Position numbers and translations under genes: made by a program
Shown: positions 50,518 to 58,888 of the stretch, in pieces
Position numbering within the stretch: the stretch's first letter is position 1
How the letters are laid out: each line of letters begins with the position of its first letter
Source: an uncultured Bacilli bacterium
GTDB taxonomy: Bacteria > Bacillota_I > Bacilli_A > RF39 > UBA660
NCBI GenBank assembly: GCA_934102335.1
Contig: CAKOSP010000001.1
Coordinates: 248,001 to 312,000, forward strand
Direction: 5' to 3'
DNA: 64,000 nt
The notes under the pieces: generated by a model
Databases searched by the model: none
Told to the model about the DNA's origin: nothing
What the model saw: only the letters and a program-made list of their open reading frames with translations

Positions 50518-50828
50518 TAAAGTGGATAGAAAACATATTTTCCATCATTATTTTCTACATATGATAAACCAGAATATACCTCTTTTGTTAATGGATTAGC
50601 TTCTTCTTCTAAATAATTATATTCGTAAAGTTTATTTAAAGTAATTTTAGAATCTAAACATTGTTTTTCTAAAAAACATTTATAGGCTGCTTCAGTAATT
50701 CTTTTTTCACTCACTAGTAATAATTTTTTCTGATGTTCTTGATAAACTTTATATGTTGTATAACTTCCAATAGAAATTAATATAATCATAACCGTAGTTA
50801 TAACTATATTTTTATTACTTATAATCAT
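50514..50828 (-). CDS. Small single-pass membrane protein, unknown function
   Basis: The 104-residue protein starts at the ATG at 50828, where GGAGAAGG inside the tgt end serves as ribosome site; longer starts would lie deep in tgt. One N-terminal membrane helix (about 7-27) is followed by an extracytoplasmic domain of ~75 residues with two nearby cysteines (K-C-F-L-E-K-Q-C). In size and layout it resembles a minor pilin or YajC-place protein, but I see no firm family match. It is coupled to tgt by a 14-base overlap. Confidence 0.6.
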   Translation of the reverse strand: MIISNKNIVITTVMIILISIGSYTTYKVYQEHQKKLLLVSEKRITEAAYKCFLEKQCLDSKITLNKLYEYNYLEEEANPLTKEVYSGLSYVENNDGKYVFYPLY

Positions 50829-51939
50829 AACCTTCTCCATAATAACGTCTAACAAAAGCATCTCTATAATTTTCTAAATTATTTATTTTTATATTTTCTC
50901 TTATTTCTTTAGTTAACTGAGTTAAAAAATAAATATTATGTATAGAAAGTAATCTTGCTCCAAAAGTTTCTTTAACATTTATTAAATGCCTAATGTAAGC
51001 TTTCGTATAATTTTTACAAGCATAACAATTACACTCGGAATCAATCGGGGTAAAATCTTCTTTATATTTACTATTTTTTAAATTAATCTTGCCATCCCAA
51101 GTATAAGCATGTCCGTGTCTCGCTAGTCTAGTTGGAGAAACACAATCAAATATATCTATACCTCTCATAACATTTTCAATAATATCTATTGGATCTCCAA
51201 CCCCCATTAAATATCTTATTTTATTTTGAGGTAAATATTTAGTAGAATATTCTACCATTTTATACATTGTTTTTTTATCTTCGCCAACGCTTGTTCCACC
51301 TATAGAGTATCCATCAAAATCCATATTAGTTAATTGTTCTGCACAAAAACGTCTTAAATCTTCATATTCTCCACCTTGAACAATACCAAACAGTATTTGA
51401 TTTTGATGTTTAAATACATCTTTTCCTCTTTTTGCCCATCTTATAGTTCTTTCGACACTATTTTTAACATAATCATAAGAAGCAGGCCAGCCAATGCATT
51501 CATCAAAACTCATCACAATATCACTGCCCAAGTTTTCTTGAATTTTAATAGATTTTTCCGGAGTCAAAAATAACTCATCACCATTAAGATGGTTTTTAAA
51601 TTTCACCCCATCTTCATTTATATCTTTTGGTTTAGCCAAAGAAAAAACTTGAAAACCACCAGAATCGGTTAAAATAGGTCCATCATAATTCATAAATTTA
51701 TGAAGTCCACCAGCTTTTTTTACTATATCATCACCCGGTTTTACCCATAAATGATAAGTATTAGCAAGTATTATTCCAGAACCGATAGTCTTTATTTCTT
51801 CTGGTGATAAAGTTTTTACAGTGGCATTAGTACCTACAGGCATAAACATAGGAGTTTCATATTCTTTACCATTATAATTTATTGTTCCAATCCTTGCATC
51901 AGTTGTTTTATCTTTTATATTTACTCTAAATTCTAACAT
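50815..51939 (-). CDS. tgt: tRNA-guanine (queuine) transglycosylase
   Basis: TGT exchanges G34 for preQ1 in Asp, Asn, His and Tyr tRNAs. The 374-residue TIM-barrel protein has F-M-P-V-G-T-N-A-T-V-K, the D-S-G-G-F-Q-V-F active-site motif with a catalytic Asp near residue 93, G-I-V-Q-G-G near 203, and the zinc site C-x-C-x-x-C with a downstream His near 310-345. queA, often next to it, is absent from the window. Several substrate tRNAs of TGT are those handled by the Asp/Asn/His synthetases at 9-19 kb. Confidence 0.96.
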   Translation of the reverse strand: MLEFRVNIKDKTTDARIGTINYNGKEYETPMFMPVGTNATVKTLSPEEIKTIGSGIILANTYHLWVKPGDDIVKKAGGLHKFMNYDGPILTDSGGFQVFSLAKPKDINEDGVKFKNHLNGDELFLTPEKSIKIQENLGSDIVMSFDECIGWPASYDYVKNSVERTIRWAKRGKDVFKHQNQILFGIVQGGEYEDLRRFCAEQLTNMDFDGYSIGGTSVGEDKKTMYKMVEYSTKYLPQNKIRYLMGVGDPIDIIENVMRGIDIFDCVSPTRLARHGHAYTWDGKINLKNSKYKEDFTPIDSECNCYACKNYTKAYIRHLINVKETFGARLLSIHNIYFLTQLTKEIRENIKINNLENYRDAFVRRYYGEGYDYK

Positions 51940-51982
51940 TTTTCACCACATAATAATTATACCATGCTTAAATTAATTTAAC

Positions 51983-52011
51983 TAGACAAAAGAATTTATA
52001 TATGCTAATAT
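51983..52011 (+). promoter_or_regulatory. Promoter of the 52016 small RNA
   Basis: TAGACA (51983-51988) and TAATAT (52006-52011) are 17 bases apart, and TG at 52003-52004 makes the -10 extended. Confidence 0.6.
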
Positions 52012-52015
52012 TAAT

Positions 52016-52093
52016 GTGCCGGGAAGCAATTCCGTCGGGCATATGCATGGCCTTTATGGTCAATGTAGGAAACCGCTTAATCGCGGTTTTTTT
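52016..52093 (+). ncRNA. Candidate small RNA of ~78 bases, no known family
   Basis: This unit between the divergent tgt and cvpA genes has its own promoter and ends in a terminator. Two further hairpins are visible: TGCC...GGGCA enclosing GGAA-gcaa-TTCC, and TGGCC-tttat-GGTCA. Between them and the terminator lies ATGTAGGAAACC. No open frame with a ribosome site exists. I checked it against T-box, preQ1, SRP, 6S and purine motifs by eye and found no match. It is GC-richer than the surrounding DNA, as expected of a structured RNA. Confidence 0.6.
52071..52093 (+). terminator. Terminator of the small RNA
   Basis: AACCGC and GCGGTT pair around a six-base loop, followed by seven T. Confidence 0.85.
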
Positions 52094-52099
52094 ATGCAA

Positions 52100-52121
52100 T
52101 AAAAAAGAGCCACTGGCTCAC
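52100..52121 (-). terminator. Terminator of cvpA
   Basis: GAGCCA and TGGCTC pair around one or a few bases, followed by six T on the minus strand at the cvpA stop. Confidence 0.7.
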
Positions 52122-52819
52122 TAATTAAATGTTATATTTTCAATACCCAATTTCTTAGCATCCTCAAGTTCTTTTACCTTTTCAGAAGTAACTACTTGAT
52201 ATTTAATATATACTTGTAAAGCAGAGATATTAAAATCTGTTTTATCTTCAGAATTTTTATATTGGTCAACAAGTTCATAAACCTCTTCAGAAGCTAAAGT
52301 TGATGGTGCAAATACAGTTCTAATCATTGGAGTTCTTTCTAAAAAGTTTAATCCGAAATGACTTTGCATAACATATTGTGTAGTATTAGGCAACTGACTT
52401 AAAACCCAAACTCCAACAAAAGCTATCATTGTTCCTTCAATAAAACCAACTAATGCTCCTAAAATTTTATCAATCTTTTTATTAACCAACCATTCTTTTT
52501 TATATACTTTGTCAAATACGCCTCCAACCGCAACAATAATACTCAAGAAGCAATATAAAAGTACGTAAATTACAACAAAAGATACAGCTTGATAAAACAT
52601 AATATTAACAGCATACACTCCCTGGTAAATACCAGCAAAGTTAAAAAACGGCATAAATCCCATTAACCAATTTCCTAACATTCCCTTAAATGTATAGGAT
52701 AAAATGCCTATAATTACGAATGCTAAAGTTTTTAAAATTCCTTTAACCGTTCCCCTTTTTACTCCAATAATCACAGACAATAAAACAAGTACTAAAATTC
52801 CAATATCAACTATATTCAT
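52121..52819 (-). CDS. CvpA family membrane protein
   Basis: The 232-residue protein has four N-terminal membrane helices with the family opening I-V-D-I-G-I-L-V-L-V-L-L-S-V-I-I-G-V-K-R-G, and G-A-L-V-G-F-I-E-G near residue 130, then a charged C-terminal tail. Homologs are called colicin V production proteins, but the true role is unclear. I use the ATG at 52819 with AAGAGGAT upstream. It is divergent from rnhC, next to which cvpA-type genes (yshB) also lie in Bacillus. Confidence 0.88.
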   Translation of the reverse strand: MNIVDIGILVLVLLSVIIGVKRGTVKGILKTLAFVIIGILSYTFKGMLGNWLMGFMPFFNFAGIYQGVYAVNIMFYQAVSFVVIYVLLYCFLSIIVAVGGVFDKVYKKEWLVNKKIDKILGALVGFIEGTMIAFVGVWVLSQLPNTTQYVMQSHFGLNFLERTPMIRTVFAPSTLASEEVYELVDQYKNSEDKTDFNISALQVYIKYQVVTSEKVKELEDAKKLGIENITFN

Positions 52820-52906
52820 AATCAATCCTCTTTTCTCTAGCATAATTATATTATATTTTAAGTGAAAAATAAAGCTATTTATGATAAAATATTTTTGGTG
52901 ATGTAA

Positions 52907-53845
52907 ATGATCTTTGTTTTTAAACCAAGTGAAAACGTAAAAAAGAAAATGATAGCGTATTATGCACCTTTAAAAAAAGCTACAACTCCCCCATATGCTG
53001 TATTTCAAGCTATGGATGCAGATACTACTATTACTTTATATGAATCAGGAAAAGCAGTTTTTCAGGGTCTAAGTGCTGATATAGATGCCAGGATATGGCA
53101 AGAAATGGAAAAAAAATTAAATAATCGTAATATAGATTTAGATGATCATCAATCAGGAAAGAAAAAAGAAACTATAAATACACAAAACGCCTATCTAAAA
53201 ACAATTTCTACGGCTGGTTCTGATGAAGTTGGTACTGGAGACTATTTTGGGCCAATTATTGTAAGTGCAACATATGTATCTAAAGAAAATATTAGTCTTA
53301 TGAAAGAATTAAAAGTTAACGATTCTAAAAAAATAACAGATGAAAAAATAAAAGAAATAGCCCCAATTTTAATGTCAAAAATACCATATGTGACTTTTAA
53401 ATTATCCAATGAGGACTATAATAAACTAGAAGATAAAAATATGAACAAAATTAAGGCTATTTTACATAATAAAGTTTTAGTAAAACTTTTAGAAAACGAA
53501 AATGTAAAACCTGAAAAAATAGTAATTGATCAATTTGTTTATCCTAAAAAATATTTTGAACATATTAACATGGCAACTAAAAAAGTAACTAATATTCTTT
53601 TTATTACAAAAGCCGAGTCACAAGTTTATAGTGTTGCCGCTGCCTCTATCATATCAAGATATATATTTTTAAAAGAAATGAACGAACTTAGCACAAAACT
53701 AAAAAAAGTCATACCATTAGGTGCAGGAACAATAGTAGATGATTTTGGTAAAGAAATTGTAAAAGAATACGGAAAAGATTATTTAAATAAAATAGCTAAA
53801 ATTAATTTTAAAAACACTGAAAAAATACTAGTAAACAACAACTAG
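52907..53845 (+). CDS. rnhC: Ribonuclease HIII
   Basis: RNase HIII cuts RNA in RNA-DNA hybrids. The 312-residue protein has an N-terminal substrate-binding TBP-like domain (1-90) and the catalytic domain with S-D-E-V-G-T-G-D-Y-F-G-P near residue 105, bearing the D-E-D site, and A-A-A-S-I-I-S-R-Y near 245. GGTG precedes the ATG at 52907. Confidence 0.95.
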   Translation: MIFVFKPSENVKKKMIAYYAPLKKATTPPYAVFQAMDADTTITLYESGKAVFQGLSADIDARIWQEMEKKLNNRNIDLDDHQSGKKKETINTQNAYLKTISTAGSDEVGTGDYFGPIIVSATYVSKENISLMKELKVNDSKKITDEKIKEIAPILMSKIPYVTFKLSNEDYNKLEDKNMNKIKAILHNKVLVKLLENENVKPEKIVIDQFVYPKKYFEHINMATKKVTNILFITKAESQVYSVAAASIISRYIFLKEMNELSTKLKKVIPLGAGTIVDDFGKEIVKEYGKDYLNKIAKINFKNTEKILVNNN

Positions 53846-53852
53846 TATTTTT
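53821..53852. terminator. Bidirectional terminator between rnhC and holA
   Basis: AATACTAGT and ACTAGTATT pair around an eight-base loop, with a T-run on the plus strand and an A-run on the other side. It serves both convergent genes. Confidence 0.75.
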
Positions 53853-54785
53853 TTATTCCATAATTTCATATAAAAAATTATATATCACTACGTTTTTATC
53901 TAATAACCCACTTTTTAAACCCAAATCTATTTGACCAAGTTTTTTAATTAAATTTAATAATTCCTTTTCAGAATAATTTAAAGAAGAATTATATAACCTT
54001 TCAATTTGCCAAGGCTGTAATCCTAACTCATTAGATATTTTTTTTATATCATAATGCATTTTTGTATATTTTTTAATAAAGTACATTTTTTTATACTCTT
54101 TATAAAGCATTATTATTAACATATTTTCTTCAACTTTATAAATCTTTAAATCCCTATAAATATCTAAAGCCTTAGACATATTTTTTTGAATACAAGCTTC
54201 AATAAAATGAAAACTATTATTATCAAGAGGCTTAGCCACAATATTTTCCACATCTTCTAGTCTTATATTACATGGCTTATTATAAAACAACATAAGTTTA
54301 TCTAATTCATTATAAATCATGTCTAAATTCAAGCCTAAAACATTTACAAGATAGCCACTTGCTTTAAACTCAATCGAATATTTATATTTATTTAAATAAT
54401 CAGTAATAAAAGTATATATGTTTTTATAATCAATTTTAGGCAATTCAATATAACAATATTTCTCTTTTATAGTTTTAACTATTTTTTTTCTAGAATCTAC
54501 TCCATCACATATAAAAATTAAGATACTACTTTTATTTGGATCTTCTAAATACTTATTCAATAATTCTGAATCGTCATCGTTTTTAGAATTAAATACATCA
54601 CAATTTTTTACTATTATAACTTTAATAGATGAATCAAGTGAAAAATAATTGGCCTCATTTAAAACTTCTCGCATGTTAGAATTATAATTAATATTTACAA
54701 TATTATAATCTTCTTTAATTATTTTATCTAATTCAAAAGAAACCAAATGATATATACTTCCATTAATCAAATAAACATTATTCAT
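53853..54785 (-). CDS. holA: DNA polymerase III delta subunit
   Basis: HolA (YqeN) is the clamp-loader subunit that opens the beta ring. The 310-residue protein lacks Walker motifs, as expected. It matches in the central G-L-N-L-D-M-I-Y-N-E-L-D-K-L segment and the C-terminal L-K-S-G-L-L-D helix. It normally follows comEC in Bacilli; here a Cys-containing unknown gene and a decayed gene lie between. AGAGG precedes the ATG, with TATAAT about 20 bases upstream. Confidence 0.9.
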   Translation of the reverse strand: MNNVYLINGSIYHLVSFELDKIIKEDYNIVNINYNSNMREVLNEANYFSLDSSIKVIIVKNCDVFNSKNDDDSELLNKYLEDPNKSSILIFICDGVDSRKKIVKTIKEKYCYIELPKIDYKNIYTFITDYLNKYKYSIEFKASGYLVNVLGLNLDMIYNELDKLMLFYNKPCNIRLEDVENIVAKPLDNNSFHFIEACIQKNMSKALDIYRDLKIYKVEENMLIIMLYKEYKKMYFIKKYTKMHYDIKKISNELGLQPWQIERLYNSSLNYSEKELLNLIKKLGQIDLGLKSGLLDKNVVIYNFLYEIME

Positions 54786-54802
54786 AAAAAACCTCTACAA
54801 CC

Positions 54803-54831
54803 ATTATACTAAAATAGTGTATTTAATTCTA
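54803..54831 (-). promoter_or_regulatory. Possible promoter of holA
   Basis: TAGAAT (54826-54831) and TATAAT (54803-54808) are 17 bases apart. The -10 is perfect and the -35 is weak. Confidence 0.45.
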
Positions 54832-54833
54832 TA

Positions 54834-54856
54834 GAAAAAGAAGGAAAAATTCCTTC
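54834..54856 (-). terminator. Terminator of the 54946 gene
   Basis: GAAGGAA and TTCCTTC pair around three bases, followed by five T on the minus strand. Confidence 0.65.
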
Positions 54857-54887
54857 CATCTATTTAAACATTATATAATGTTATTAT

Positions 54888-54925
54888 ATTGTATGCAATA
54901 TTTTTATAATTTGATTGTATACAAT
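54888..54925. repeat. Two ATTGTATRCAAT palindromes
   Basis: ATTGTATGCAAT (54888-54899) and the perfect palindrome ATTGTATACAAT (54914-54925) lie 26 bp apart, centre to centre, between the 54946 gene and holA. They look like tandem operator half-turn sites but could be chance in AT-rich DNA. Confidence 0.35.
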
Positions 54926-54945
54926 TATATTAAATAATAATATTT

Positions 54946-55623
54946 CTATTTTTTGATTTTTTTATCAACTAATACTTTTTGAAATTTTTTTCTTTCATTA
55001 GCTTGATCCATATTATATTCTACTAAAGATAAATATTTTTTTAATTCTTTTATAAATTCTTTATCACTATAAGATTGGGTTGAAATTTTAATTTGAAATA
55101 TTAAAGTAATTAAATCTAATCTTCTTTTTCCATTAGGTTTAAATTCATCATAATCATTAGTTACATATTTATCTGCAAAATCTTTATGTTGTAATAAATA
55201 TGTTTTTTTATCAACTCTTGATATATTCTCACACTCATAAATTAAGTAATAAGTTTCTTTTTCGAATTTTAACATTAAAAATGGATCGTATACATAATTA
55301 CCTACTTCCACCCAATCATAACCATTACCACTTTTACCATATAAATCTTTGATTTTATGTTTGCTACCACTAACAAGCAAAGCATCATCTAAAGAAAGAA
55401 ACATACAAAGGCTTTTATCAAAACAATTGTTTTGTGTAAATAAGTAATTATAATATTTTACATAAAATGAGGCAGGTAAACACCCAATAATCGTATTATT
55501 CATTTTATTAAATATGTCTTCACTAAAATGAGTAATTTTACCTTCTTTTAAACCTTTATTAATTAAACAATTAATTCTTATATTCATTAATTGTTTTTTT
55601 AGTTTTTCAAATCCTTCCGTCAA
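54946..55623 (-). CDS. Unknown protein with possible transglutaminase-like fold
   Basis: The 225-residue protein is soluble. It contains N-C-F-D-K-S-L-C at 66-73 and G-Y-D-W-V-E-V-G-N-Y-V-Y-D-P at 101-114. The latter resembles the H-x-W-V-E ... V-Y-D-P segment of transglutaminase/papain-like proteins, but the His position is Tyr102 or Asp103, so an active enzyme is doubtful. The start appears to be TTG at 55623 with GGGGTG six bases upstream; the next ATG has no ribosome site. It is inserted between comEC and holA next to a decayed gene, suggesting an accessory insertion. Confidence 0.55.
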   Translation of the reverse strand: MTEGFEKLKKQLMNIRINCLINKGLKEGKITHFSEDIFNKMNNTIIGCLPASFYVKYYNYLFTQNNCFDKSLCMFLSLDDALLVSGSKHKIKDLYGKSGNGYDWVEVGNYVYDPFLMLKFEKETYYLIYECENISRVDKKTYLLQHKDFADKYVTNDYDEFKPNGKRRLDLITLIFQIKISTQSYSDKEFIKELKKYLSLVEYNMDQANERKKFQKVLVDKKIKK

Positions 55624-55702
55624 TCAAAACACCCCTTTTCAAATCAGAGCATATCATAACATAAAAACACTAAAAATTCAAATTTTAAAAAATATTATCT
55701 AC

Positions 55703-56118
55703 TTATTTTTTATGAGAAAAATTTAAATTACCTTCACAAATAACATTAGTATAATTAACCAATTGCTTTATTGAGCCAAAATCCGCTTTATTAGCATGGA
55801 AGTCTCCATTTGCAAAATTTCCATTACTACCACTATCAGTTAAAGCAATATGTTAAACATTTTCCACATCCGAATCAATTAAAAAAACCAACATTTTTAT
55901 ATATTCTAACGGCTACATTCGGAACTAACAAAGGTAAAAGAAACTGAATCAAAATCATTATTCATCATCATTGCAACTTCATATGTCCAAAATAAACAAT
56001 CATATTTTACGGTATAATTAATTTTATGTAAATAAGGCAAATCTACTTATTACCATTATATTTAGCAACAACTGGGTCCATTATAATCACTTCCCAAATA
56101 AATTATATCGCCAATATT
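55703..56118 (-). pseudogene. Decayed gene, unknown family
   Basis: The ~500-base gap between comEC and the 54946 gene holds fragments that read as protein in shifting frames on the minus strand: first I-G-D-I-I-Y-L-G-S-D-Y-N-G-P-S, then V-K-Y-D-C-L-F-W-T-Y-E-V-A, then M-L-V-F-L-I-D-S-D-V-E-N-V, a TAA, and continuing in frame I-A-L-T-D-S-G-S-N-G-N-F up to a final TAA at 55703. At least two frameshifts and one or more nonsense codons are needed. I do not recognise the parent family. Confidence 0.5.
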
Positions 56119-56122
56119 TTTA

Positions 56123-58156
56123 TTAACTGTAAATATTTATATTGTATTTATTTTTATTCAATTCAATTTCTATGCTCCCATCTAAATCTGTTCTATAAAT
56201 ATTACTATTACTTAATGTATCTAAAACGCTTTCTTTTGGATGACCATATCTATTATTTTCTCCAACACTTATTAAAGAATATCTAGGATTAATCTTATTT
56301 ATAAAATATTTACTAGAAGAAGTATTTGATCCATGATGCCCAACTTTTAGAAAATCAATCATTCCCAAATTATATTTTTCCAAAATATCTTTTTCTCTTT
56401 TTACTCCAGCATCCCCCATAAATAAAAAACTATAATTACCATAATTAAAATATATAACACTACTATTGTCATTTTCGTTGTTATATTCTTTAGTATTTAA
56501 AAAATGCAATTCATTTTCGTTTATATTTAATTCTTTAATACAAGCATTATATTTAATTTTTTTATTATTTAAAACTCCTATAAGATTTTTTTCTAAATTA
56601 TTAAATTCACCACAATTAAATATAACCTGACCAACTTTAAAATTATTAACTATATACTCTGCATCTCCCATATGATCAAAATCTCCATGAGTTAAAATTA
56701 TATTATCAATTCTTGTTATTCCCAAACTTTTTAAATATAAAATAGTATTTTTAGATACCTTATAATCACTATTTATTTTTCCGCCAGTATCTATCAAACT
56801 AACAGTTTTATTATGAGGAGAAATAATTAATGTACTATCCCCTTGCCCAACATCTAAAAAAATCACTTTAAAATTTGTATTAATCTTAGGCACTACATTA
56901 TTTATAATTAAAAGTAATATTAAAACACTTAAAAATATTTTTTTGTATTTTGTCTTTATAAAAAATATTAAAAATAAGTAATAAAAAAAGACAAAAAGTA
57001 AAGACATTTTGGGAATAATTATATTAAAAGCCATTTTATTTAATAACCAATTTAAATATTCAAAAACATTTATAAAATAATGATGTATAGGTAATAATAC
57101 TGAAAATAATAAAGTAAATAAGGTTAATGGATAAAATATATAAGAGACAAAAGGAACCATGAACATATTAACTAATAGACTCATAATATTAATTTCATAA
57201 TTTAAATTTACTGTTATGGGGAGAGAAAACAAAAAAGATATTAAACTAACCAAAAATAATTGTTTAATTTTAGTACCAGTTATTATTTCTTTAGATAGCA
57301 TTATGCCAAAAGTTATAATAATTGAATATCTAAAACCAATATCATAAAAATAAAATGGATTAATAAAAATTAAAATAAAAGCAGTCAAAAATAATAATTT
57401 TAAATTTGAAATTCCAAATTTAGCTCTACTATTAATAAAACCAAGCAAATAAAATATAAAACATCGTAATATTGACACTGTAAACCCGGTTAAAAAAACA
57501 TAAAAAAGTAAAAATAATATAGTTATAACAAATTGAGCATTAATAGAAAATTTTTTTAATACTTTTTTTAAAATAAGAATAAATAATGATATATGCATTC
57601 CCGATATAGCCAGTAAATGTGCTATTCCATTACTCTTGTATAATTCATATAAATCTGATTCTAAATCATCTTTATTTCCAGTTATAAATAATTTTAAATA
57701 TACAGAAGACTTTTCGTCTTTATCCATTACTGCTTTTAATTTATTTTTAATTTTATATAAAATATTTTCATCTCTATTAATATGATAATTTGTTAAAGTT
57801 AAAATTTTATATATTCTTTTATTATATAAATAATTTTTATAGTTAAAAGCCTTGGGCACAGTATTATTTTTAGGATCCTTTAATACACCCTCAAGTGTCA
57901 CATACATGCCTTCTTTTAAATTACCATCCTCTTTATAATAATTTACTTTAACATTTTCTTTTTCTTTAATTTCAAACGAAACATTGCCATTTTTTCTACT
58001 TAGTTGAGTAACTACTCCACTTATGTTCACATTTTCACTTTCATATATACTCTGGTATTTAATTATTTTTGTTAAAAATAAAACATATAAAAAACATATA
58101 ACAAATAATAATATATAAAAAATATTAGACTGTAATATAATCTTTAATCTTTGCAT
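56123..58156 (-). CDS. comEC: ComEC/Rec2 DNA uptake channel
   Basis: The 677-residue protein carries N-terminal membrane helices, an OB-like extracellular domain (~40-120), the competence domain (about 165-420) with A-I-S-G-M-H-I-S, and a C-terminal metallo-beta-lactamase domain with V-G-Q-G-D-S-T-L and T-H-G-D-F-D-H-M-G, expected to degrade the non-transported strand. I use the ATG at 58156 with GGTGAT upstream; longer starts lie deeper in comEA. The overlap with comEA is 32 bases. Confidence 0.93.
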   Translation of the reverse strand: MQRLKIILQSNIFYILLFVICFLYVLFLTKIIKYQSIYESENVNISGVVTQLSRKNGNVSFEIKEKENVKVNYYKEDGNLKEGMYVTLEGVLKDPKNNTVPKAFNYKNYLYNKRIYKILTLTNYHINRDENILYKIKNKLKAVMDKDEKSSVYLKLFITGNKDDLESDLYELYKSNGIAHLLAISGMHISLFILILKKVLKKFSINAQFVITILFLLFYVFLTGFTVSILRCFIFYLLGFINSRAKFGISNLKLLFLTAFILIFINPFYFYDIGFRYSIIITFGIMLSKEIITGTKIKQLFLVSLISFLFSLPITVNLNYEINIMSLLVNMFMVPFVSYIFYPLTLFTLLFSVLLPIHHYFINVFEYLNWLLNKMAFNIIIPKMSLLFVFFYYLFLIFFIKTKYKKIFLSVLILLLIINNVVPKINTNFKVIFLDVGQGDSTLIISPHNKTVSLIDTGGKINSDYKVSKNTILYLKSLGITRIDNIILTHGDFDHMGDAEYIVNNFKVGQVIFNCGEFNNLEKNLIGVLNNKKIKYNACIKELNINENELHFLNTKEYNNENDNSSVIYFNYGNYSFLFMGDAGVKREKDILEKYNLGMIDFLKVGHHGSNTSSSKYFINKINPRYSLISVGENNRYGHPKESVLDTLSNSNIYRTDLDGSIEIELNKNKYNINIYS

Positions 58157-58835
58157 ACACAGTATCACCAATACCAGAGACATTTTTTATATCTTGTATA
58201 TCTTTAAAATTTCCTTGCTCTTCTCGATAATTAATAATACTTTTTGCTTTTGATTCACCTATGCCAGAAATAGTCATAAGTTCTTCTTTAGAGGCAGTAT
58301 TAATATTAACTAACTTAGTCTTTTCAGTTTCTTTCGGTGTATTATCATTTAATTCAGTAGAAGTCTCATTAGCAACTATAGTAGAATTACCATTATTTAT
58401 ACACTCTCCTATGTCAATATCACTGGTATTACACGTCTCAGTTTTTTCCTTATTAACAAATTTAGTTTTATATTCATAATTTGTATAAACATATATAACC
58501 ATTTCATCACTAATCTTCTTGCTTAAATTAATATTATTTTTATAACTATTTTTATTAAAACCGCCTGCTAAATTTATTACGTCATTCACAATAGAATTTT
58601 TCTTCAATTGATAAACACCAGGATTTTTAACTGCTCCTTTAACATCTACAAAAAATAAAGTTTCAGACTCATCACTTTGACTATCTTTTTCAGCAATATA
58701 TTGTGGGTATTCTAATACCTCAGAATTTTCTCCAATATCATTTTTTAAAAATAAAAAATAAGCTTCAAAAATGCAAACAAAAAATAACACTATAATTAAA
58801 AGATAATACCATTTTTGTTTAATAATATTTATCAT
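58125..58835 (-). CDS. comEA: ComEA DNA receptor
   Basis: ComEA is the membrane-anchored DNA receptor of transformation. The 236-residue protein has one N-terminal membrane helix (about 10-30), a SLBB domain (~60-130; V-D-V-K-G-A-V-K-N-P-G-V-Y), a Ser/Thr/Asn-rich linker, and a C-terminal double helix-hairpin-helix (V-N-I-N-T-A-S-K-E-E-L ... I-S-G-I-G-E-S-K-A). AGGAGG precedes the ATG. comEB is not present between comEA and comEC. Confidence 0.95.
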   Translation of the reverse strand: MINIIKQKWYYLLIIVLFFVCIFEAYFLFLKNDIGENSEVLEYPQYIAEKDSQSDESETLFFVDVKGAVKNPGVYQLKKNSIVNDVINLAGGFNKNSYKNNINLSKKISDEMVIYVYTNYEYKTKFVNKEKTETCNTSDIDIGECINNGNSTIVANETSTELNDNTPKETEKTKLVNINTASKEELMTISGIGESKAKSIINYREEQGNFKDIQDIKNVSGIGDTVYAKIKDYITV

Positions 58836-58888
58836 AAAAAAATCCTCCTTTCATATTCATATATACAAAAGAAGGATTATATTTCCTT

